DNA from: Euclidia mi
Taxonomy: Eukaryota > Arthropoda > Insecta > Lepidoptera > Erebidae
DNA length: 64,000 nucleotides
Reading direction: 5' to 3'
Assembly: GCA_944739405.2 (NCBI GenBank)
Contig: OX123187.2
Span: 38,172,394 to 38,236,393, forward strand
A program made the position numbers and the translations under genes. Positions 56,456-64,000 of this stretch are shown here, piece by piece (the first letter of the stretch is position 1; each line of letters starts with the position of its first letter). A model generated the notes under the pieces. That model worked only from the letters and a program-made list of their open reading frames with translations. It was not told the DNA's origin and did not search any database.

Positions 56456-57745
56456 CTTTTAGAATAAGAGAGATATATTTTTTCGAGATTTGTCATCTCG
56501 AAAAAATATATGCTTTTTATAGATAATTATTTGAACTACATATTTTTTCTGACCTAATTTTACGATAAAACTTACCGTTTGGCTCAAAATCGCAAAAAGC
56601 CCGTTTTAGTGACTTTTGGCCCCATGTATTTTTTTCCAGGGGTCTGATCAATGAGGACTTTATAGATGTCTTTTGAACAATCCTACAGATTTTCTGCTGG
56701 CTGCGAATTAATGTAACCTCACCCCAGTCATCCTTGTTTTTTGGTCTAAGTTGACCGGACTAATAAGTGTTTTAAGAAAACGCATTTTTATATGTTACAA
56801 TTGTGAAACAGTCGTTAAATGTCTCGAAGTGTAACACAGACAGGTACTGACTTTATGAAATTACATGACCCCCCATTTTATAATTAACGCTCTTTATTGT
56901 ATAACATTGATGACATGTGTCACTTTGTGACACTTAGCCTCAGGTCAAAGTTTCCGGGAGCCGACATGAAAGTCTTAGATCGCAGCTGTTAACACTAGGA
57001 TGTGTGTGGCCAACTCTGGTATCGACGTTTTCAGGCCGCCCGAAGGTTAAAAACATGGCCTAACGATTCTTGTCTTGAGAAAAGAACTAGACTGACACCT
57101 TTACGTGCCTTCGGAAGCACGGTAGCGCGGACGACGTCTAACTAACGTCATTCATTATTTCCCGTTTTGTTCATGTAACGATGGTTTCGCTGAGTTCATC
57201 CATCAATCTCTTTTTTTGAGTAAATGTGTAAGATTATATTATAAAATTAGGGCGTTTTATTTATATTGTATTTTACAGAAAAATCTTTTACCAAGTGACA
57301 CACGATATTGAACGAGACATGTTGTATAACGTCTATTCGATTGAAATGATTGTAACACCAGAAGGCCAATTCTCTTATTTAACAGACACTGACACTGAAT
57401 TTTGACTGAACTGCGATTTAATTTTGAATTGACTCACAATTGGTATTCTGCTCCACTTAATCTCCTTATAGTATAATTTCGATATAATCAATTTATAATC
57501 TCTTGTTGATCTTAGAGGTAATGTCAAAAACTCAAAAACAAAAACATGAATTTTGCCATTGTATGGGAAAATACATTAATAGGAATGGTTATTGGATGCC
57601 AATACGTTTCCATGCCAAATTAAAATTAATATACAACTAAGTAATAAAATTTCGGTAAGTAAATATATTGGTTCCTTGGATCGTGTGAATTATTTTCAAT
57701 AGATATTCAATAATTAAAAAAATTAATATTCAATAATAGAAATAA

Positions 57746-58006
57746 TTCAGACATTATAAAGATTTTAACGATGGTAACGTACAATTTGGGTTTTTTAATT
57801 CGTTTTTTCCTCCTGATAATTTTATCTCATTTGTTGAATTTCTCGAGCAAAAGTTTCGCGAATATTTCGATCTTGAAATAAATATTGTCAATGCTGGCAA
57901 CGAAATACTTAACATGTTTGCATGTTGTCCACCAGGATCTCCTAGCCAGATCCCCCAGAGGATCCTCGTGAACTCATTAGTTGTGAAATTGTATAAAAGC
58001 AATTAA
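57746..58006 (+). pseudogene. Unrecognised terminal coding exon, no ATG
   Basis: A plus-strand frame of about 86 codons is open from 57746 to the TAA at 58004. It reads GNVQFGFFNSFFPPDNFISF, FVEFLEQKFREYFDLEINIV, NAGNEILNMFACCPPGSPSQ and then VNSLVVKLYKSN. Composition and hydrophobic patterning look like real protein. A splice acceptor (AATTCAG, 57744-57750) precedes it, so it may be the last exon of a transposon gene. I do not recognise the family. The reverse-strand frame here is its shadow. Confidence 0.45.
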
Positions 58007-58008
58007 CG

Positions 58009-58257
58009 TTTACAAAACCAGTGACTATCAGAAAGTTATCAGCCATCGATAGGGATTACAAAAATCAGGCGCATGCGATTTTCGACCTTATTGACGTAAC
58101 TCAGAATTTATAATTTTAATAACGTATCAATGTCAGAAAGTAAGAAAATACCAAAGAAGTTTATCATGAATTGTCAATAAGGTCGAAAATCGCATGCACC
58201 TGTTTTTTGTAAGCCCTATCGATGGTTGATCATTTTATAGTCATTTGTTTTGTAGAC
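58009..58257. mobile_element. Small inverted-repeat element (MITE)
   Basis: Arms of about 80-90 bp (58009-58095 and 58178-58257) share ACAAAAC, TGACTAT, CCATCGATAGGG, TTACAAAAA and CATGCGATTTTCGACCTTAT. The length is about 250 bp. Confidence 0.78.
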
Positions 58258-58555
58258 ATGAATTTGTCTTACACAATTTCTTTTTAAACTTATTTTAGAT
58301 ACCTATCCCCGTGGTAAAACTAGTGGCACATAATAGCTAAAGGCGATTCCTATGTTTATTAGCAAAATAGATCATAAATATTACCAGAAAAATATTCAAC
58401 ACTATTAGTGGTATCGTTGGGAATGTCAAATAAATCACGTCATCACGTCGTGTCCTTGGTAACAAATGTATATTTTTATTCCGTGCTTTTAAAAGTATCA
58501 GGTGCATGCTTTTTTGGTTCCACTCGCTATTTTATTTACAACTGTACTTCTGCCG

Positions 58556-58668
58556 TATAGCGAATCGGTCGAGTCCAAGAATCTGCCCAATTCACGAATC
58601 TGTCGAGTTGGGAATCTGCCGAATCACGAATCTGTCCATTCCAGAATATGTCGTATACCGAACAAGCG
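58556..58668 (+). repeat. Imperfect 16-18-bp direct repeats with GAATCTGTCGA
   Basis: Six to seven consecutive units vary on GAATCTGYCGAATTCAC (GAATCGGTCGAGTCCAA, GAATCTGCCCAATTCAC, GAATCTGTCGAGTTGGG, AATCTGCCGAATCAC, GAATCTGTCCATTCCA, GAATATGTCGTATACC). Confidence 0.75.
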
Positions 58669-59399
58669 ATTTGTCTTAACCTATTGTGACAACCCTACCA
58701 AAATAGGTAACAAATTTACAAGCTCTTAAGAAGCTGTTTCTCTGTTCGGTTTATTTACTCATGTGGTTATATTATGTACGATGGTATCATTGTGAAAAAA
58801 CTAGAAATACCTTACCTGCTCTACTAATAATTAGCAGAATACCGTTCACACTAGTTCACACTTGGTTCAACTTTCGATGTAGTCCCGATCTCATTCAAGT
58901 GTCAGTTAAGTTACGAGAATACCATTTATGACGCCGAGACTAGATCGTTATTGGAATTTGAACAAATATAATTACCAGAATTGGCCTTCTGGTGGGTGAC
59001 GAATTTTAGGGCGATACTGACAAAACACGTATCAACTTGTCCTTTAGAATTTTCACGCGTTTATCATTCTAATGTTATATTGCTTTATCACATACTTAAT
59101 AAATGTATTACCATATTAACAAATTATCATATATTTCACTTCTGACATTGATATGTAATTAGACCTATTGGAGACATCATCCGACTTGTTTTTTACAACT
59201 ACCGTAAAGATAATCTTTATGAGTGCAGACTCATGATGAATATCTACATTAAATAAAAGTGCCAGCACTTTCATAGTTCAAATCCTTGATACTGAAGTCT
59301 TCGTGCTCCGGCAACTTCATTTTTTTCATGTTTATCATTAAATTGAATCGGTTTCCACCGACTTTTATACCGATAAAGCTTAAAAATACTACAGCGACT

Positions 59400-59750
59400 A
59401 TGTCGTACACGTCTGGCCGATGCGCACTATGCTGAATGTTGTGGGTTCGATCCCCACGCGAGGCAATACTGTTATTATCATACCCCGTTGTACCAGTTTC
59501 AACCTAGGGTCCGCTTACTAGTCTAACCGGATTTGACTGAATATCAGCTTTTCCACGGAGCGAGTGCGTGTCTGACCTTTGCAATCCAAAGGGATATGTA
59601 TATTTAATGGTTTAGACTAGTGTCAGTTAATGCAGAGTACTGAAGGCGTACTGACTCACGACCTCACGTGCTCTCCGGGGCACGGGGTAAGCAATAATCA
59701 ACAATTCAATACGCATGTACCTTAGAAAAGTCAGTGCGCTATTTTGTAGT
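59400..59750. repeat. Two SINE fragments
   Basis: 59405-59480 is a tRNA-like head on the plus strand (GTTGTGGGTTCGATCCCCAC). 59640-59750 is the body of SINE family 2 on the minus strand (GTGCTCTCCGGGGCACGGGG, AAGCAATAATCAACAATTCA). Confidence 0.55.
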
Positions 59751-60190
59751 TGATATTATATACTATACCTAAAACCCAGTTTGTAAAACGTCTATTTTGT
59801 GCCCCTTGGAACGTGTAGGACCCCTAAATTTTGGCAGGATCCAGCAGATACTGATTTCTAGTGCTAAGATAAAGTTACAAACAAAGTTTGATTGATGTAC
59901 ATATTTGTAACGCTGCAAATTTGCTTCATGCAACGTATATATTAAGTCAGCCTTTTCCCGAAAAGTATGTACTTAGGTCATGATATAGAAGTTTCATATA
60001 TCATTTATTTTAATAAAATGTAGTTAAAACTATGATATTTTCTATAAAACAATTTCGAGGAAAATCAACATTTCACATCACTAAAACGTGAGTTTACGAC
60101 AATTAAGCTAGTTTGTAGGTTACAAATAGTTACGCATCGACTGCCATATTGTAGTGAAATACTTATTGATTGATTTTGACGAAAATGATA

Positions 60191-60466
60191 CCTCCGTGGT
60201 CCAGTGGATAGCGTATGCGACTGCTCCTGTCCCAGGTTCGATACCCGGTTCGGACAAAAGTGTTACTGAGTTTTTGCCGATTCCTCAGTGGCAGCCCGGA
60301 GTCTGGTGATGTGCCAGGTAACGGCAATAGGCTCGCCCCCTATTACGTGGGACCTAAAAATTCATGGTGAAATGCGTGTGTAATATTTACACCTCTGCCT
60401 ACCCCTTTGGGGATACAGGCGTGAGAATATAAATAAAAAATAAATATAAATAAAAAATTTACGAAA
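60191..60466 (+). mobile_element. SINE family 1, second subtype, AAATA tail
   Basis: The head CCTCCGTGGTCCAGTGGATA and B box CAGGTTCGATACCCGG are followed by the common body, CTACCCCTTTGGGGATACAG and the tail ATAAATAAAAAATAAATA. Confidence 0.83.
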
Positions 60467-60599
60467 ATGCTGATTTGAGAAAAAAAGCCATTCCAATTTT
60501 ATAAAACTTTGCTTATAATAAATGCTATGGGAAGCTCTATGTCATATGGCTAAACACATACCTACTTTTCGCAAACATTGATTAATTATACACGGTGTA

Positions 60600-61265
60600 C
60601 AATAGGGAATATGCATATTTTTTTTTATGTTGTATATTCACTTATTAGATCAACATATACTCATACAAAATATAAATACTCTTCACAGTGATCAAATTAT
60701 GCTATAAAATAAAGTTTTAAATATCAATAAAATCTGGCCGGCTAAAACGCCGCCATTTTGCCGCGGGCTTCTGATGACGTCACAATGCACACTCGGTCAG
60801 TCTCAAGTGTTTGATAACATTGGGTGTTACAGTAATTTTAAAGCAATTTTCAGTCATAATAACTATTCAAACGATAGATAACACTAAAAACCATTTTATG
60901 GGTATTGTCTTGTACCAAAATGCAAAAACAATATAAGAAGTACACCTGATAAAATATTTTTTCCTATTCCAAAAGATGCGAAAAGACGAAAACAATGGTG
61001 TAAAGTAATGAGAAAATATGATGAAGTATCTTCAATATTGTACTGTTGTGAAGATCACTTTAATATAAGTTGGTGTCGTATTATTATAATAATATCGACG
61101 TCTCAGTTGATGTAGGTACCTAGCGGGAGCGTAACAGACTGTCACGCCGAAGGTCGCGAGTTAGATTCCCGCTCAAGTCAAACATTTATGTTCGTGAACA
61201 TGGCTGTTTGTCTCGGTCTGTGTGTTCCCATGTATTATACTTATTATGTATATATTTACAAAAAC
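60600..61265 (+). repeat. Left arm of a ~0.67-kb inverted duplication
   Basis: It is inversely repeated at 62158-62827 with high identity. Shared landmarks are ATAGGGAATATGCATATTTT, TGATGACGTCACAATGCACA, the THAP-coding segment, a tRNA-like segment (CGGGAGCGTAACAGAC) and GTGTGTTCCCATGTATTATA. The spacer is 61266-62157. Confidence 0.92.
60892..61064 (+). pseudogene. THAP-domain exon, inverted copy
   Basis: The frame has CLVPKCKNNIRSTPDKIFF, then PIPKDAKRRKQWCKVMRKYD and YCCEDHFN. This is the C2CH zinc-binding layout of THAP DNA-binding domains: Cys-x(4)-Cys early, an invariant Trp, then Cys...His-Phe. Compared with the 62344-62603 copy, the frame is uninterrupted here. However, a stop lies just upstream with no ATG, and the splice donor is changed (AATATAAGT instead of AATGTAAGT), so it cannot be expressed as the exon it copies. 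Confidence 0.8.
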
Positions 61266-61280
61266 ACTAATGCTAATTTT

Positions 61281-61677
61281 GCCGTGTGGTTGACGGCATA
61301 GAATACAAGTGTCACCACCCCCTATCTTCCCGTGGGTGTCGTAAGAGGCGACTAAGGGATAACACGATGCAAATACCATCTTAGCGTAGAGACGAAAAAC
61401 TCGACATCAAACCCTATACGACTGCCTCGTTGGTCTAGCGGCATAAATGTGCGCGTGGGATCTGGAGGTCCCGGGTTTGATTACTGGGTCGGGCAGTGTT
61501 ATTGGGTTTTTCTGTCACGAAATTCTCAGTGGCAGCACGGAGTCTGGTGCCCGGTACGGCAATAGGCTCGCCCCTTATTACGTAGGACTAAAGTATATCT
61601 GGCGAAAAGTGGGTGTAGAAATACACCTCTGCCACCTCTTCGGGGTTATAGGCGTGAGACTGTGTATGTATGTATGT
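61281..61677 (+). mobile_element. Composite SINE with 12-bp target duplication
   Basis: It has the head GCCGTGTGGTTGACGGC, tRNA-like GACTGCCTCGTTGGTCTAGC, and B box GGGTTTGATTACTGG. The body ends GGCGTGAGACTGTGTATG plus the TATG tail. ACTAATGCTAAT flanks it at 61266-61277 and 61678-61689. It inserted directly behind the THAP exon 2 fragment. Confidence 0.88.
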
Positions 61678-61689
61678 ACTAATGCTAAT

Positions 61690-61853
61690 CTTTGTCTTTT
61701 AAAAGCACCCTTTCTCTCTACTCGTGATGGCACACTTAGTTTATGGCTCTGGAATATATGAGGTACAACTTTGTTCTTTAACCGTAGTTTAACCTTTTCC
61801 CCGTTTTGTTTCATAATGTTGTATTGAACATAATTTATGGTATCTTCTTCGAC
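61690..61853 (-). pseudogene. THAP-domain gene, exon 2 (antisense to the transporter)
   Basis: On the minus strand an acceptor (TTATTTCAG) at about 61854 opens the frame VEEDTINYVQYNIMKQNGEK, then LRLKNKVVPHIFQSHK. THAP proteins of the P-element/THAP9 kind commonly continue after the zinc finger with this type of 'NY..Y......L....VPHIF' segment. It joins exon 1 (ending at 62344) in phase 0 as DHFN-VEED. The reading frame then runs into the composite SINE at 61677, so the rest of the gene is cut off. Confidence 0.72.
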
Positions 61854-62157
61854 CTGAAATAAGTTCGAACTTTTGTAAAACTTGACAAAAAATATGCAGT
61901 GCATAATTAACTTTTGTTACCTAATTAGTTTCAGAAAGTAATTACATATTATGTAGTATTAATAATTAAAAAAATAACTAATTATTTGTCACTAATATTA
62001 TAGGTACTACACACATAGACTCACTGCGATAGGCAGAGACTACCGACCGATATTGTACTAATAATATTCTACCACATTCACCCAACACCTTCTAACCCTA
62101 AACTAAGCAGAGCTGGTACTATGAGTGCTAGATAATGGATTAACATACATATGTCCT

Positions 62158-62827
62158 TGTTTTTGTAAATATATAAGTACATAATATAATACATGGGAAC
62201 ACACAGACCGAGACAAACATTCATGTTCACGAACATAAATGTTTGACTTGAGCGGGAATCGAACCCGCGACCGTCTGTTATGCTCCCGTTAGGTACATCA
62301 ACTGGGTCGTCGATATTATTGTAATAATACGATACCAACTTACATTAAAGTGATCTTCACAACAGTACAAACTTGAAATTGAAGATACTTCATCATATTT
62401 TCTCATTACTTTACACCATTGTTTTCGTCTTTTCGCATCTTTTGGAATAGGAAAAATATTTTATCAGGTGTACTTCTTATATTGTTTTTGCATTTTGGTA
62501 CAAGACAATACCCATAAAATGTTTTTTTAGTGTTATCTATCGTCTGAATAGTTATTATGACTGAAAATTGCTTTAAAATTACTGTAACACCTAATGTTAT
62601 CAAACACTTGAGACTGACCGAGTGTGCATTGTGACGTCATCACAAGCCCGCGGCAAAATGGCGTCGTTTTTAGCAGGCCAGATTTTATTGATATTTATAA
62701 CTTTATTTTATAGCATAATTGAACACTGTGAAGAGTATTTATATTTCGTATGAATATATGTTGATCTAATAAGTAAATATAAAATACATAACATATAAAA
62801 AAAAAAATATGCATATTCCCTATTATG
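62158..62827 (-). repeat. Right arm of the inverted duplication
   Basis: It is the partner of 60600-61265. It contains a SINE-like tRNA head on the minus strand (GTCGCGGGTTCGATTCCCGC, near 62268) lying in the intron of the THAP gene. Confidence 0.92.
62344..62603 (-). pseudogene. THAP-domain gene, exon 1
   Basis: The minus frame from an ATG at 62603 leads into FYGYCLVPKCKNNIRSTPDK. A one-base shortening of a T tract then shifts the frame; the remaining THAP residues (RRKQWCKVMRK, LYCCEDHFN) follow in another frame. The exon ends with an intact donor AAT/GTAAGT. The THAP fold binds zinc and DNA and is typical of P-element transposases and related host proteins. The frameshift makes this copy a pseudogene unless the assembly has an error there. 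Confidence 0.75.
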
Positions 62828-62941
62828 GGATATTTCCTATACTATAATCTTGTTAAGCAGCCTACTGTAGCTATCAATCACGATACAGCAATCCATCGCT
62901 TACGCTACCTAAGTCATGTATGAACACATTTCTCTTTGCAG

Positions 62942-63073
62942 GAGTTGGTTAAAAGCAGAGAAAGAAGCTAAACTGACTGGAAGAAAACCCAAGTTTTGGA
63001 AAGTTATAGTGAAGACATTTTTTTGGTCTTATATGCCGGGAGGTATCTTGCAGTTTCTATGCATCACTTTGCG
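62942..63073 (+). CDS. ABCC-type transporter, exon 2
   Basis: The acceptor TTTCTCTTTGCAG precedes it and the donor GCG/GTAAGT follows. Its 132 bases complete the split Arg codon and encode SWLKAEKEAKLTGRKPKFWK, then TFFWSYMPGGILQFLCITLR. In the family this segment is the cytosolic linker leading into the first transmembrane helix, where 'W..E......P.....' and an aromatic-rich helix start are usual. It ends on two bases of an Arg codon, matching exon 3. It lies only 270 bp before exon 3 but 27.8 kb after exon 1. Confidence 0.92.
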
Positions 63074-63343
63074 GTAAGTTCATGAATTATTGTGATACGC
63101 TAAAAGTTACTTATGCGGTTTACTTATGCGGTCACCTTCCCGTATAGTACTGCGGGTAGTGTTGTGGGTTCGATCCCCACACAAGACAACATTCTGATTC
63201 AAAATAAGTTTTTCGAGTCTGGGACCTGGTTGTTCTTCATGCAGGCTGATTCAATGCTTGTAAAGTCTCCAGCAGCCTGTGCTGCTACCTAATGCGGGAT
63301 TTGCTTTTTGAAAGAATAATAAATAATTATTTGTTGCAAACAG
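63074..63343 (+). other. Intron 2, mostly a tRNA-like SINE
   Basis: 63120-63330 carries GTTGTGGGTTCGATCCCCAC (B box) and a tail TAATAAATAATTAT ending about 10 bp before the acceptor region (TTGTTGCAAACAG). The 270-bp intron is therefore largely SINE. Confidence 0.7.
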
Positions 63344-63548
63344 GACTATATCACCATTGCTGTTTAGCCAACTGCTTCTGTACTGGTCGACAGATTCAAC
63401 GATGAGTCAGGAGACGGCTATGTATTACGCGATTGGTATGATTCTGGCCAACTGGCTAGCCTCGTACTTCAATCATCAAGGGGTCTTGTACTGCCAACAG
63501 TTCGGTATGAAGCTGAGGGTCGCCACCAGCTCCTTAATGTTCAGGAAG
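63344..63548 (+). CDS. ABCC-type transporter, exon 3
   Basis: It follows GCAAACAG and ends AGGAAG/GTAAGA; 205 bases. It encodes TISPLLFSQLLLYWSTDST, the first transmembrane helix of domain 1, then a second hydrophobic stretch (YYAIGMILANWLASYF) and QQFGMKLRVATSSLMFRK. The last block is the conserved ABCC 'G...R.A..SL.YRK' cytoplasmic loop preceding helix 3. It ends in phase 0. Reading through the donor gives VRLSWHKA by chance; the canonical donor is preferred. The transporter continues to the right of the window. Confidence 0.93.
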
Positions 63549-64000
63549 GTAAGACTGTCATGGCACAAAGCATGTTATAAAGATAAGTTAACAGCTCTAT
63601 AAAGCAGTTAGGTTTACCTAGATTTTAACAGATATTTGTATTTCGTGAGAAGATTATAGTTTATAAACCTTATCAATATAAACTCGATGACAGTTTTTAA
63701 CATTATAGTAGGTACTTGTAATATAAAAAGATAATGAAAACCTAAAAAAAGATACTAGCAAGAAACACGAAGAAACCGGAATGCATGCGTTTCGCTTATT
63801 TATACCGGTACGATCAAAGAATGTAGTCGGATGCTTACTGTCAAGTTGCATCCTCAGTAGTGCAATCAAATTGTATATTTTGTACCGCAAGGCACCTACC
63901 GGTTTCTCACTATATTGTAGAGATTATTCCTTGATTGAGAGTAAGTAATTCCATACAACTAGCTCACTTATTGCGAAAGTAAGCAATTCTATTAAATAAT
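63549..64000 (+). other. Start of intron 3
   Basis: AT-rich, with no further exon in the remaining ~450 bp. Confidence 0.6.

Larger units (their letters stand above)
55526..56760. mobile_element. TA-flanked element with ~245-bp inverted repeats
   Basis: GTCCGGTCAA at 55526 and TTGACCGGAC ending at 56760 start inverted repeats that extend inward about 245 bp with moderate divergence. Shared landmarks are AGGATTGTTCAAAA, CATTGATC, CCTGGAAAAAAA, TTGCGATTTT and ATAATTATCTATAA. TA lies directly outside each end, as for Tc1/mariner-like insertion. The interior holds a Helitron and a GGGTTCCGTAACC repeat, with no transposase left. Confidence 0.82.
57357..58995. mobile_element. Putative DNA transposon with 18-bp inverted repeats
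   Basis: CACCAGAAGGCCAATTCT (57357-57374) is perfectly inverted at 58978-58995. GGTATTCTGC (57441) is inverted as GCAGAATACC (58835), giving sub-terminal symmetry. A coding exon and a smaller inverted-repeat element lie inside. No clear target duplication was found. Confidence 0.6.
35169..62941 (+). other. Intron 1 of the ABC transporter, about 27.8 kb
   Basis: The intron is bounded by GTACGT at 35169 and TTTCTCTTTGCAG ending at 62941. Phase is kept across it. It contains nearly all the transposon remains listed between these points, plus the antisense THAP fragment. A further small coding exon within it is not needed for the frame. Confidence 0.85.

Noticed and set aside
57754..58002. 82-codon minus-strand frame with ATG
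   Set aside because: The plus-strand frame over the same bases has better protein character and a splice acceptor; the minus one is treated as its shadow.
63549..63602. Reading exon 3 through the donor (VRLSWHKA...)
   Set aside because: It superficially resembles the conserved RLS motif of ABCC loops, but GTAAGA is a good donor and the frame stops soon after.
1..64000. CRISPR arrays, prophage or operon structure
   Set aside because: Spliced exons, SINEs, Helitrons and LINEs show this is insect nuclear DNA; the repeats found are tandem or transposon-derived.

Overview
The window is AT-rich, repeat-dense insect DNA, almost certainly from a moth or butterfly. The reasons are tRNA-derived SINEs with TATG tails, short Helitrons of two recurring kinds, poly-A retroposons and several lepidopteran-style dispersed repeats. 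Only one host protein gene is clearly supported: the 5' end of an ABCC-type (MRP4-like) ABC transporter on the + strand. Exon 1 is at 34999-35168, exon 2 at 62942-63073 and exon 3 at 63344-63548. The gene continues beyond the window. Its first intron is about 27.8 kb and is packed with transposon remains.

Layout. 1-11482 is a direct tandem segmental duplication (duplicon A about 2041-7613, duplicon B about 7706-11482), with a third partial copy at the left edge. The copies differ by individual transposon insertions, so each serves as the empty-site control for the other: two Helitrons in B, a LINE and a foldback-ended block in A, and a ~180-bp repeat present once in A and three times in B. 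11483-16260 is mostly anonymous AT-rich DNA with one GC-rich island (13850-14100). 16600-20820 is a nest: a hAT element with 8-bp target duplications containing a SINE, a Helitron swollen by a satellite array, and a 0.6-kb poly-A retroposon with 15-bp target duplications. 20970-34480 holds more SINEs, a second satellite Helitron, a second retroposon, a LINE fragment and several hairpins.

Intron 1 of the transporter (35169-62941) holds a Harbinger-like element with an internal tandem duplication, a Pif1-type helicase fragment of Helitron type, a perfect 186-bp-arm palindrome, a broken YqaJ-type nuclease gene, a TA-flanked element with ~245-bp inverted repeats, another inverted-repeat element with an unrecognised coding exon, and an antisense THAP-domain gene fragment whose first exon also exists as an inverted copy about 1 kb away.

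Regulation can only be guessed: a probable promoter/5' UTR precedes exon 1 of the transporter, and a small cluster of TATCGATA sites lies near 24.1 kb. No tRNA, rRNA, CRISPR or operon structure is present; all tRNA-like sequences seen are SINE heads. All assignments come from reading the sequence, with no database search.
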